A stretch of DNA of 23,723 nt from Kiritimatiellia bacterium. GTDB taxonomy: Bacteria > Verrucomicrobiota > Kiritimatiellia > RFP12 > UBA1067. The DNA lies in assembly GCA_017430155.1 (NCBI GenBank), contig JAFRNO010000191.1, positions 1-23,723 on the forward strand. Reading direction: 5' to 3'. Below are positions 15,001-21,786 of this stretch, one piece after another (the first letter of the stretch is position 1; each line of letters starts with the position of its first letter). The notes under the pieces were generated by a model. The model saw nothing but the letters and a program-made list of their open reading frames with translations. It was not told the origin of the DNA and ran no database searches. Both the position numbers and the translations under genes were made by a program.

Positions 15001-15435
15001 ATGTTCTGTAGAAGTTGCGGCGCTGAGATCAGCGACAAGGCAGTCGTGTGCGTTCACTGTGGCGCACAGACGTGCATGCGGGTCATTCCGGGATTCGCAT
15101 ATTTTGACAAAAGCGGGATTTCCAAGAGCGAGGAATCTTTCATATGCCGCCTGTCCCCGAATGAGGTCGATGCGAGGATGTGCAACCTGTCGGCGTACGG
15201 CATCACCTTCGACCTCGTCGGCCGGAACGTCTTGCCGAACGGTTTTGAGTACAGCATGTCTGCCAATATCGGATTCTGCTCGTGGGGCGAACTGATTTAC
15301 GTCAGGTGCGCGCAGCATGATGCAGGGTCGTATGTCACGGTTTTCTCGAAATGCGCGTTCCCCCTGCAGCTTATTGCATGGGGCAAGCATGGGCGGAACA
15401 TCGCGCAAATCAGGAATGCGCTGACTGCCAGGTAA
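15001..15435 (+). CDS. Zinc-ribbon protein with unknown C-terminal domain
   Basis: 144 residues from ATG 15001, with GGGAG at 14991-14995; an in-frame GTG at 14974 lacks a ribosome binding site. The first 22 residues are a zinc ribbon (CRSCGAEISDKAVVCVHCG) almost parallel to that of the preceding gene. The remaining 120 residues have no membrane segment and look like a compact mixed alpha/beta domain with scattered cysteines. It ends in FPLQLIAWGKHGRNIAQIRNAL, probably a terminal helix. I do not recognise this domain. It follows the dispanin gene by 41 bases and precedes the stn promoter, so the two zinc-ribbon genes probably form one unit. The role is unknown; a soluble partner for the membrane protein is one possibility. 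Confidence 0.75.
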   Translation: MFCRSCGAEISDKAVVCVHCGAQTCMRVIPGFAYFDKSGISKSEESFICRLSPNEVDARMCNLSAYGITFDLVGRNVLPNGFEYSMSANIGFCSWGELIYVRCAQHDAGSYVTVFSKCAFPLQLIAWGKHGRNIAQIRNALTAR

Positions 15436-15458
15436 CGGGCACAGGCGGCAAAAAGAGC

Positions 15459-15506
15459 AAATGCCCCATTTCGCGCTTTCCCTCGGGCGGGGCAATTTGG
15501 TATAAT
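15459..15506 (+). promoter_or_regulatory. Promoter of the stn operon with overlapping inverted repeat
   Basis: TGG-TATAAT at 15498-15506 is a perfect extended -10. The -35 region (TTTCCC, 15477-15482) is poor. AAATGCCCC (15459-15467) and GGGGCAATTT (15489-15498) form a 9-bp inverted repeat with one bulged A, spanning the -35. It may be the terminator of the zinc-ribbon gene, an operator, or both. A transcription start near 15513 gives a leader of about 60 bases ending in GGAG (15565-15568). Confidence 0.55.
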
Positions 15507-15575
15507 TTACAGCCAATTTCCAGAGGCAAATCGCAAAAGCGGTATGTTTCCCTGGGATAATTTTGGAGAAAAGAC

Positions 15576-16061
15576 ATGTGCGAGTGTTGCGAGAAGAGCG
15601 ACCTGTCGAAGCTGACGCCGGTGTTTGAGGCGTTCGCCGGAGACGATCACGCCCTCATATCGATCCTGCAGAAGGCGCAGGAAATCTACGGCTATCTGCC
15701 GGTTGACGTGCTGTACGCCATCGCCGAGAAGACGGGGAACAGTCCCGCCAAGGTGCTGGGCGTGGCGACGTTCTACACGCAGTTCCGCCTCAAGCCCGTC
15801 GGCAAGAACCTCATACTGCTCTGCAAGGGCACGGCCTGCCACGTGAACGGCGCCGATTCCATCGAGAAGGCGCTCGTGGAGGAGCTGGGCGTGGGCGACG
15901 GCGAGACAACCGACGACGGTCTCTTCTCGATCAAGACGGTCGCCTGCCTCGGGTGCTGCTCGCTCTCGCCCGTGATGATGATAAACGAGGATACCTACGG
16001 TTCCCTCACGCCCGCCAAGGCGAAGGACATCGTGCGCAAGATTCGGGAGGCGTCGAAATGA
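15576..16061 (+). CDS. stnA: Stn-type transhydrogenase NuoE-like subunit
   Basis: 161 residues, with an N-terminal helical part and a thioredoxin-like [2Fe-2S] domain. The ligands are Cys83 and Cys88 (LCKGTACHVNG) and Cys124 and Cys128 (CLGCCS). It is a paralogue of hndA, with the same length and motif spacing. An extra Cys group occurs at the extreme N-terminus (MCECCEKSD: Cys2, Cys4, Cys5), absent from hndA. It is the first gene of the second redox operon and its stop overlaps the next start by 4 bases (ATGA, 16058-16061), so translation is coupled. With the NuoF-like and NfnB-like partners it fits the Stn electron-bifurcating transhydrogenase described from Sporomusa. The symbol is assigned by gene context. 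Confidence 0.85.
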   Translation: MCECCEKSDLSKLTPVFEAFAGDDHALISILQKAQEIYGYLPVDVLYAIAEKTGNSPAKVLGVATFYTQFRLKPVGKNLILLCKGTACHVNGADSIEKALVEELGVGDGETTDDGLFSIKTVACLGCCSLSPVMMINEDTYGSLTPAKAKDIVRKIREASK

Positions 16062-17860
16062 AGCTCGTATTCGGAGAAGGAAGTTGCGGCATCGCCGCCG
16101 GCGCGCGCAAGGTACGCGCGGCCGTTGAGAAGCTGAATGCGGACAACGCCGTTGAAATCGGCATCACCGGCTGCATCGGCATGTGCTACCTCGAGCCGAT
16201 AGTTGATGTCTACGACGGCGGCACGCTCGTGAAGCGTCTCGTGAAGGTGCAGGAGAAGGACGCCGAGAGGATTTACAAGGCGGTTGCGGACGCCGGTAGG
16301 GCGGGCGCCCCGCGCCCGCCGACAGCAAGCGTACAACAACAAGATGGCGCGCCCCTTTCGGAGCTGGCCGATCTGGAGATTTCGGCGGACGACAAGGAGT
16401 TCCTGGAGAAGCAGACGCGCATCGCGCTCCGCCACTGCGGCCTCATCGACCCCGAGGACATCGCGGCCTACGAGGCGGTGGACGGCTACAAGGCGATCCG
16501 CAAGGTGCTCGCGATGACGCCCGAGGACGTGATCGCCGAGATCAAGGTCTCTGGTCTCGCCGGACGCGGCGGCGCGGGTTTCCCCACCTGGTTCAAGTGG
16601 AACGCCGCCCGCAACGCGAAGGGCGAGCAGAAATACCTCATCTGCAACGCCGACGAGGGCGACCCCGGCGCCTTCATGGACCGCGCGGTGATCGAGTCCG
16701 ACCCGCACTCCCTCATCGAGGGCATGCTCATCGCCGCCTACGCAATCGGCGCCACCAAGGCTTTCGTGTACGTGCGCGCGGAATACCCGCTCGCGATCGT
16801 GCGCCTCGAGAAGGCGCTCGCGGCCGCCAAGAAGGCCGGCCTCCTCGGGGAGAACATCCTCGGCAGCCACTTCTCCTGCGACATCCGCATCAAGGCGGGC
16901 GCCGGTGCGTTCGTGTGTGGCGAGGAGACGGCGCTCATCGAATCGCTCGAGGGCAACCGCGGCATGCCGCGCCTGAAGCCCCCGTTCCCGGCGGAGAAGG
17001 GCTACACGCAGGCGCCGTCGAACATCAACAACGTCGAGACGTTCGCGAACGTCGCGTGGATCATCCTCAACGGCGGCGCCGCGTTCGCCGCGATGGGCAC
17101 CGAGACGAGCAAGGGCACGAAGGTGTTCGCGCTCACCGGCAAGATCAAGCGCGGCGGTCTCGTGGAGATCCCGATGGGCCTCACGCTTCGCGACGTGATC
17201 TTCGGCATCGGCGGCGGCATCCGCGACGGCGGCACGTTCAAGGCCGTGCAGATGGGTGGCCCCTCCGGCGGCTGCATCCCCGAGCACCTGCTCGACACGA
17301 AGATCGACTACAAGGCGCTTGGCGCGACGGGCGCGATCATGGGCTCCGGCGGCATGGTGGTGATGGACTCCCATACGTGCATGGTGAACATGGCGCGGTT
17401 CTTCCTCGACTTCACGGCCAAGGAGAGCTGCGGCAAGTGCGTCCACTGCCGCATCGGCACGAAGCGCATGCACGAGATCCTCACGCGCATCACCGAGGGC
17501 AAGGGCAAGGAGGGCGACGTGGAGCTGCTGCAGGAGCTCTGCAACGGCATCAAGGCCGGTGCGCTCTGCGGCCTGGGGCAGACGGCCCCGAACCCGGTCC
17601 TCACCACGATCCGCTACTTCCGCGACGAGTACGACGCCCACATCCGCGAGGCGCGCTGCCCGGCGCACGAGTGCGCGGCGCTGAAGACGTACTCGATCGA
17701 CCCGGCGAAGTGCAAGGGCTGCACGATGTGCGCGAAGAAGTGCCCCGTCGGCGCGATCACGGGCGCGGTGAAGCAGCCGCACGCAATCGACCCGGCGAAG
17801 TGCATCAAGTGCGGACAGTGCGCCGCGACGTGCAAGTTTGGCGCGGTGGTTATTGGGTGA
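16058..17860 (+). CDS. stnB: Stn-type NuoF-like flavin subunit with HndB-like N-terminal domain
   Basis: 600 residues from ATG 16058, which overlaps the stnA stop. The N-terminus (1-75) is an HndB-type ferredoxin domain: GEGSCGIAAGARK (Cys10) and TGCIGMCYLEP (Cys39, Cys43). A Pro/Gln/Ala-rich linker runs from about 80 to 100. The NuoF core has FMN loop GRGGAGFPT (169-177), CNADEGDPG (196-204), and the [4Fe-4S] ligands Cys458, 461, 464 and 504. Two C-terminal [4Fe-4S] ferredoxin motifs are at Cys552/555/558/562 and Cys582/585/588/592. In the Stn model this subunit binds NAD(H) and FMN and exchanges electrons with ferredoxin. It is closely paralogous to hndC, but the N-terminal ferredoxin is of the type that is a separate protein (hndB) in the hydrogenase operon. 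Confidence 0.88.
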   Translation: MKLVFGEGSCGIAAGARKVRAAVEKLNADNAVEIGITGCIGMCYLEPIVDVYDGGTLVKRLVKVQEKDAERIYKAVADAGRAGAPRPPTASVQQQDGAPLSELADLEISADDKEFLEKQTRIALRHCGLIDPEDIAAYEAVDGYKAIRKVLAMTPEDVIAEIKVSGLAGRGGAGFPTWFKWNAARNAKGEQKYLICNADEGDPGAFMDRAVIESDPHSLIEGMLIAAYAIGATKAFVYVRAEYPLAIVRLEKALAAAKKAGLLGENILGSHFSCDIRIKAGAGAFVCGEETALIESLEGNRGMPRLKPPFPAEKGYTQAPSNINNVETFANVAWIILNGGAAFAAMGTETSKGTKVFALTGKIKRGGLVEIPMGLTLRDVIFGIGGGIRDGGTFKAVQMGGPSGGCIPEHLLDTKIDYKALGATGAIMGSGGMVVMDSHTCMVNMARFFLDFTAKESCGKCVHCRIGTKRMHEILTRITEGKGKEGDVELLQELCNGIKAGALCGLGQTAPNPVLTTIRYFRDEYDAHIREARCPAHECAALKTYSIDPAKCKGCTMCAKKCPVGAITGAVKQPHAIDPAKCIKCGQCAATCKFGAVVIG

Positions 17861-17867
17861 CAACCAT

Positions 17868-17889
17868 CGGGGGAGTCCAGGCTCCCCCG
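17868..17889 (+). promoter_or_regulatory. Intercistronic hairpin between stnB and stnC
   Basis: CGGGGGAG (17868-17875), loop TCCAGG, CTCCCCCG (17882-17889): a perfect 8-bp GC-rich stem in the 51-base gap, 8 bases after the stnB stop and about 12 bases before the stnC ribosome binding site. No T-run follows and the operon clearly continues. An mRNA stability, processing or partial attenuation element is more likely than a terminator. Confidence 0.6.
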
Positions 17890-17911
17890 AACCCCCACAA
17901 TGAGGAATGTT

Positions 17912-19948
17912 ATGGATAGCGAAATGATAACCCTTGAAATCGACGGCCAGTCCGTCAGCGTGCCGGCCGGCACCACCATCTTCGAGGCGGCGAAGGCGGC
18001 GGGGATCGAGATCCCCAACCTCTGTTACCTGAAGGAGCTCGGGCCGTACGGCGCGTGCGGCGTGTGCGTGGTGGAGGTGAAGGACTGCCCGAAGATGCTG
18101 CGCGCCTGCTCCGCGAAGGTCGCGCCCGGCATGGTGGTGTACACGAAGAGCGAGAAGGCGCTCGCCACGCGCAAGCTCGCGCTCGAATTGCTGATGGGCG
18201 ACCACGACGGCGACTGCCAAGGGCCCTGCAAGCTCAACTGCCCGGCCCACACAGACTGCCAGAAGTACGTGAAGGAAATCGCCGAAGGCCGCTTTGCCGA
18301 TGCCGTGGCCACGATCAAGGAGACGTTCCCGCTTCCGGCCGCCATCGGCCGCGTGTGCCCGCACCCGTGCGAGAAGGCGTGCCGCCGCAACCTCGTGGAG
18401 CAGCCGATCTCGATTGCGCAGCTCAAGTACTTCGCCGCCGACCAGGTGCGCAAGGACGGCAACGAGCATCCGATCAAGGTCGCCGCGCCCACGGGCAAGA
18501 AGGTGGGCATCATCGGCGGCGGCCCCGCCGGACTCACTGCCGCGTTCAAGCTCGCGCAGTGGGGGCACATGGTGGCCGTCTACGACCAGATGCCCGAAAT
18601 GGGCGGCATGCTCCGCTACGGCATCCCCGAATACCGCCTCCCCAAGGCGATCCTCAAGGCGGAGACCGATGCGATCGAGGCGCTCGGCGTCAACTTCATC
18701 AACAATTTCAAGATCGGACGCGACGCGGACTTCGCGAAGTTCCGTTCGTGGTTCGACGCGGTGATCGTGGCGAATGGCGCGTGGAAGTCGACGGCGATGC
18801 GCGTCAAGGGCGAGGAGCTTCAGGGCGTGTGGGGCGGCATCGACTTCCTGCGCGCGGTCGTCACGGGCGAAAAGCCCGACATCGGCGAGCGCGTGGCGAT
18901 CGTCGGCGGCGGCAACACCGCGATGGACGCCTGCCGCACCGCGGTGCGCGTGGGCGCGAAGGAAGTGTTCGTGGTCTACCGCCGTACCCGCAAGGAAATG
19001 CCGGCGGAGGACATTGAGATCACGGAGGCCGAGGAGGAAGGCGTCAAGTTCAAGTTCCTCTACGCGCCCGACGAAATCCTCGGCAAGGACGGCAAGGTGT
19101 GCGGGATGCGCCTCCAGGTAATGGAACTCGGCGAGCCGGACGAGCGCGGACGGCGCAAGCCCGTCCCCGTGCCCGGCAAGTTCGAGGAGATCGCGCTCGA
19201 CAGCGTGATCGCCGCCATCGGCCAGCGCAACGACCCCGAAGGCTTCGCGGACCTGCCGCAGACGCCCAAGGGCACGATCGCCGCCGACGAGGGCAACTTC
19301 GCGACGACGCTCCCCGGCGTGTTCGCGTGCGGCGACACGGTGAACAAGGGCGCGGGCATCGCGATTGGCGCGATCGCGCAGGCCAACGAGGCCGCGCTCG
19401 CCGTGAACGCCTACCTGCGCGGCGGCGAGTACAAGCCGGTTAAGCCGATCCTCTCCGAGCGCAACCTCACCGAAAAGGATTTCGAGGACCGTCCGCGCAT
19501 CGCGCGTGCCGTGATGCCGCAGCGTCCCGCCGACGAGCGCCGCAACGACTTCAAGGAGGTCAACCTCGGACTTTCCGTCGAGGTGGCGCAGGCGGAGGCG
19601 AAGCGGTGCCTGGAGTGCGGCTGCCACGACTTCGAGGACTGCAAGCTCATCCGCTACGCGAACCTCGTGCAGGCGGACACGCAGCGTCTCCGGGGCGATT
19701 TCCATCCCGGCTTCGTGGAGCAGAAGCTCGTCACGATCGAGCGCAACCAGCGCAAGTGCGTTCTCTGCAACCTCTGCGTGCGCGTGTGCGCGGAGCAGGC
19801 GAAGCAGGGACTGCTGGGCCTTGTCGGCCGCGGTTTCAAGACCGTGATCAAGCCGGAGTTCAAGGATCCTGCCGCGACGGCCGTGTGCAAGGACTGCCGT
19901 CTCTGCGCGGAGAACTGTCCGACTGGCGCGCTCAAGATCATCGGCTAG
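17912..19948 (+). CDS. stnC: Stn-type NfnB/GltD-like NADPH:ferredoxin subunit with N-terminal [2Fe-2S] domain
   Basis: 678 residues from ATG 17912, chosen because GAGGA sits 6 bases upstream; the in-frame ATG at 17900 has none. Domains: plant-type [2Fe-2S] ferredoxin (Cys38, 49, 52, 66); the GltD-type Cys-rich helical domain (Cys102, 106, 110, 116, then Cys149, 153, 157); an FAD fold (VGIIGGGPAGLTAA, 198-211); a second Rossmann fold for NADP(H) (VAIVGGGNTAMD, 328-339); the FAD closing motif GVFACGD; and two C-terminal [4Fe-4S] motifs (Cys616/619/622/626 and Cys659/662/665/669). Relatives are GltD, NfnB and formate-dehydrogenase-associated proteins. Next to stnA and stnB it fits StnC, the NADP(H) site of a bifurcating transhydrogenase. 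A stand-alone glutamate synthase small subunit is unlikely, because no GltB is nearby and extra clusters are present. Confidence 0.87.
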   Translation: MDSEMITLEIDGQSVSVPAGTTIFEAAKAAGIEIPNLCYLKELGPYGACGVCVVEVKDCPKMLRACSAKVAPGMVVYTKSEKALATRKLALELLMGDHDGDCQGPCKLNCPAHTDCQKYVKEIAEGRFADAVATIKETFPLPAAIGRVCPHPCEKACRRNLVEQPISIAQLKYFAADQVRKDGNEHPIKVAAPTGKKVGIIGGGPAGLTAAFKLAQWGHMVAVYDQMPEMGGMLRYGIPEYRLPKAILKAETDAIEALGVNFINNFKIGRDADFAKFRSWFDAVIVANGAWKSTAMRVKGEELQGVWGGIDFLRAVVTGEKPDIGERVAIVGGGNTAMDACRTAVRVGAKEVFVVYRRTRKEMPAEDIEITEAEEEGVKFKFLYAPDEILGKDGKVCGMRLQVMELGEPDERGRRKPVPVPGKFEEIALDSVIAAIGQRNDPEGFADLPQTPKGTIAADEGNFATTLPGVFACGDTVNKGAGIAIGAIAQANEAALAVNAYLRGGEYKPVKPILSERNLTEKDFEDRPRIARAVMPQRPADERRNDFKEVNLGLSVEVAQAEAKRCLECGCHDFEDCKLIRYANLVQADTQRLRGDFHPGFVEQKLVTIERNQRKCVLCNLCVRVCAEQAKQGLLGLVGRGFKTVIKPEFKDPAATAVCKDCRLCAENCPTGALKIIG

Positions 19949-19963
19949 TTTGATTTCAAGCGA

Positions 19964-20004
19964 GGGGCATGAGGCTTGACTTGTGCCCTGAGATTCGGTA
20001 GAAT
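19964..20004 (+). promoter_or_regulatory. Near-consensus promoter of tatA with inverted repeat
   Basis: TTGACT (19976-19981), 17 bases, TAGAAT (19999-20004): the best sigma70-type match in the window. GGGCA (19965-19969) and TGCCC (19984-19988) form a short inverted repeat, extended by a G-T pair, whose loop contains the -35. It may be the stnC terminator or an operator. The transcription start near 20011 leaves about 20 bases before the ATG, which include the AAAGGA ribosome binding site. Confidence 0.65.
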
Positions 20005-20031
20005 GAAGACAAAAAAAGAAAGGAAAAAAAG

Positions 20032-20241
20032 ATGTCCTGGGGTCCATGGCAGATTGCATTGCTTGTTCTGGTGATCGTTCTCATCTTTGGAAGCAAGAAG
20101 CTTCCGGAGTTGGCGCGCGCACTCGGCAAGGCAAAAGGCGAGTTCAAGAAAGGTACGGCCGAAGGCGAGGCCCTGCTCAAGGAGGAGGAGGAGAAATCCA
20201 AGGAACTTGAGCGGAAGAAGAGTGAAGCCGAGAAAGCCTGA
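20032..20241 (+). CDS. tatA: Sec-independent translocase protein TatA/TatE
   Basis: 69 residues with the TatA plan: a short periplasmic N-terminus, one membrane helix (about 5-19), the FG hinge (Phe19-Gly20), an amphipathic helix (SKKLPELARALGKAKGEFKK, 21-40) and a charged tail rich in Glu and Lys. Many TatA oligomerise to form the pore for folded proteins carrying twin-arginine signals. TatC and TatB are not in the window. It has its own strong promoter and precedes uvrC by 8 bases, so uvrC is probably co-transcribed. A Tat substrate candidate, the phosphoesterase at 5776, is in the same window. Confidence 0.93.
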   Translation: MSWGPWQIALLVLVIVLIFGSKKLPELARALGKAKGEFKKGTAEGEALLKEEEEKSKELERKKSEAEKA

Positions 20242-20249
20242 TCTAACGA

Positions 20250-21722
20250 GTGAACGACGTCCTGCGAGAACGCCTGAAAGGCGTTCCGTCGCGCCCTGGC
20301 TGTTACCTGATGAGGGACCGCCGGGGCGTCATCATCTATGTCGGCAAGGCGAAGAACCTCCGCCGGCGCGTGCTGTCCTACTTCCGTCCGGGCGCGGATC
20401 TCGCGCCGAAGGTGCGGTCGATGGTGAACACCGTCGCGGACCTTGAATGGATGTGCGTGAAGAATGACGCCGAGGCCCTGCTGACCGAGGCTTCGCTTAT
20501 CAAGCAGTACAAGCCGCACTTCAACATCCTCATGCGCGACGACAAGCGCTATCTCGCGTTGCGCGCGGACCCCGACGACCCGTTCCCCCGTTTCGCCACA
20601 TGCCGGATCGTCCGCGACGACGGCGCGCTCTACTTCGGTCCGTTTCCGTCCGCCCCCGTCGTGCGCGCGGCGAAAGACTTCGTTGAGAAGCACTACGGGC
20701 TCCGCGGCTGCGACGCGCGCGTGCCAGACGAGGAGACGCACCGGCACTGCCATGCGGACGTCATCCGTTTCTGCACGGCGCCGTGCGAGGGGAAAATCGC
20801 CGTGGCCGACTACCGCGCGCGTTTTGACGAGGCGTGCGCGTTCCTGCGCGGCGAACGCCCCGGCGTGATCGCCGAGCTCGTGGAGACGATGAAAGAGGCT
20901 GCCGCGCAGGAGGATTTCGCCAAGGCCGCGCGTCTGCGCGATACGATCGGCGCGCTCAAGGAGATGACGAAGGCGCATTTCGTACGGCGGCGTCCGGAGG
21001 AAACGCGCGAGGCCGCGCGCCAGGGCCTCGAGGAACTTGCCGCGGCGCTGAAGCTGGAGAAGCCGCCGCGCGTCATTGAGTGCGCCGACATCTCCAACCT
21101 CTTCGGCACGCATTCCGTCGCCTCGCTCGTGGTCGCGGTGGACGGTCTCCCCGACCGTCGTTTTTACCGTCGCTTCCGCATTGAGACGGTGGAAGGCGCC
21201 GACGATCCCCGTTCCATGGCGGAGGTGGTCCGCCGCCGCTACGGTCCCGAATCGACCCTCACGGCGAAGTCGCCGCGCGCCGACCTCTTCATCTGCGACG
21301 GCGGCGTCACGCAGCTGCGCGCGGCGCGCGCGGCGTTCGCGGAGATCGGCGTGACGGACATTCCCGTGGTGGGGCTTGCCGAGCGCATGGAGATCCTCGT
21401 CACGGATGACGAACGCGGCGACGTGTTCCTGCCGCGCGACTCGCAGGGGCTGTTCGTGGCCACGCGCCTCCGCGACGAGGCGCACCGCTTCGCGATCACC
21501 TACCACCGCAGCCTGCGCGAGCGGGCGATCCGCGAGTCCGCGCTCGACGAGGTGCAGGGGATCGGCCCCGCGAAGAAGACCGCCCTCCTGCGCCGTTTCC
21601 ATTCAATCTACGGCATTGCGCGCGCAACGGAGGAGGAGATCGCCTCGGCGGCCGGCGTGGGCCCAGACATCGCCGCTGCCGTGAAGCGCGCCGCCACCGC
21701 CGCGGGCGGTGAGAAATTTTAA
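20250..21722 (+). CDS. uvrC: Excinuclease ABC subunit C, shortened form
   Basis: 490 residues from GTG 20250; no ATG is suitably placed and the first in-frame one falls inside the nuclease domain. The nucleotide-excision-repair nuclease UvrC cuts on both sides of a lesion bound by UvrB. Seen in order: a GIY-YIG domain (about 13-90, with GCYLMRD and IIYVGKAKNLRRR), the UVR UvrB-binding helix pair (about 205-245, EDFAKAARLRD), the RNase H-like endonuclease with candidate acids Asp280 (ECADISN) and Asp350 (ICDGG) and His412 (DEAHRF), and C-terminal helix-hairpin-helix motifs (about 432-480). Typical UvrC is about 600 residues. The roughly 100 residues normally between the UVR motif and the ECxDISN core are missing here. 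All catalytic parts look intact, so it is probably functional. Confidence 0.92.
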   Translation: MNDVLRERLKGVPSRPGCYLMRDRRGVIIYVGKAKNLRRRVLSYFRPGADLAPKVRSMVNTVADLEWMCVKNDAEALLTEASLIKQYKPHFNILMRDDKRYLALRADPDDPFPRFATCRIVRDDGALYFGPFPSAPVVRAAKDFVEKHYGLRGCDARVPDEETHRHCHADVIRFCTAPCEGKIAVADYRARFDEACAFLRGERPGVIAELVETMKEAAAQEDFAKAARLRDTIGALKEMTKAHFVRRRPEETREAARQGLEELAAALKLEKPPRVIECADISNLFGTHSVASLVVAVDGLPDRRFYRRFRIETVEGADDPRSMAEVVRRRYGPESTLTAKSPRADLFICDGGVTQLRAARAAFAEIGVTDIPVVGLAERMEILVTDDERGDVFLPRDSQGLFVATRLRDEAHRFAITYHRSLRERAIRESALDEVQGIGPAKKTALLRRFHSIYGIARATEEEIASAAGVGPDIAAAVKRAATAAGGEKF

Positions 21723-21770
21723 CTAATCACGTTTGCTGCGCGCCTCTCGCCGCCACGGACAACGAAAATA

Positions 21771-21779
21771 TGATATACT
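21771..21779 (+). promoter_or_regulatory. Extended -10 promoter immediately before the DUF1080 lipoprotein
   Basis: TGA-TATACT (21771-21779) is an extended -10 with no recognisable -35 at the right distance. Its last base is only 7 bases before the ATG at 21787, so the predicted transcription start falls at or next to the start codon. Confidence 0.5.
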
Positions 21780-21786
21780 TTGCCCC

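Noticed and set aside
15576..17860. Part of respiratory complex I (nuoE, nuoF)
   Set aside because: The NuoF homologue has two extra C-terminal ferredoxin motifs and no membrane subunits or other nuo genes are present.
17900..17911. ATG 17900 as the stnC start
   Set aside because: No ribosome binding site; the GAGGA that overlaps this codon serves ATG 17912, which also matches the hndD N-terminus.
17912..19948. Glutamate synthase small subunit (GltD)
   Set aside because: The [2Fe-2S] head, the C-terminal double ferredoxin and the NuoE/NuoF neighbours without GltB favour a Stn-type transhydrogenase subunit.
15995..20059. 1354-residue minus-strand open frame
   Set aside because: It lies antisense to stnA, stnB and stnC, whose motifs are unmistakable. 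The product is a low-complexity Arg/Ala/Leu/His-rich sequence typical of a GC-rich shadow frame.
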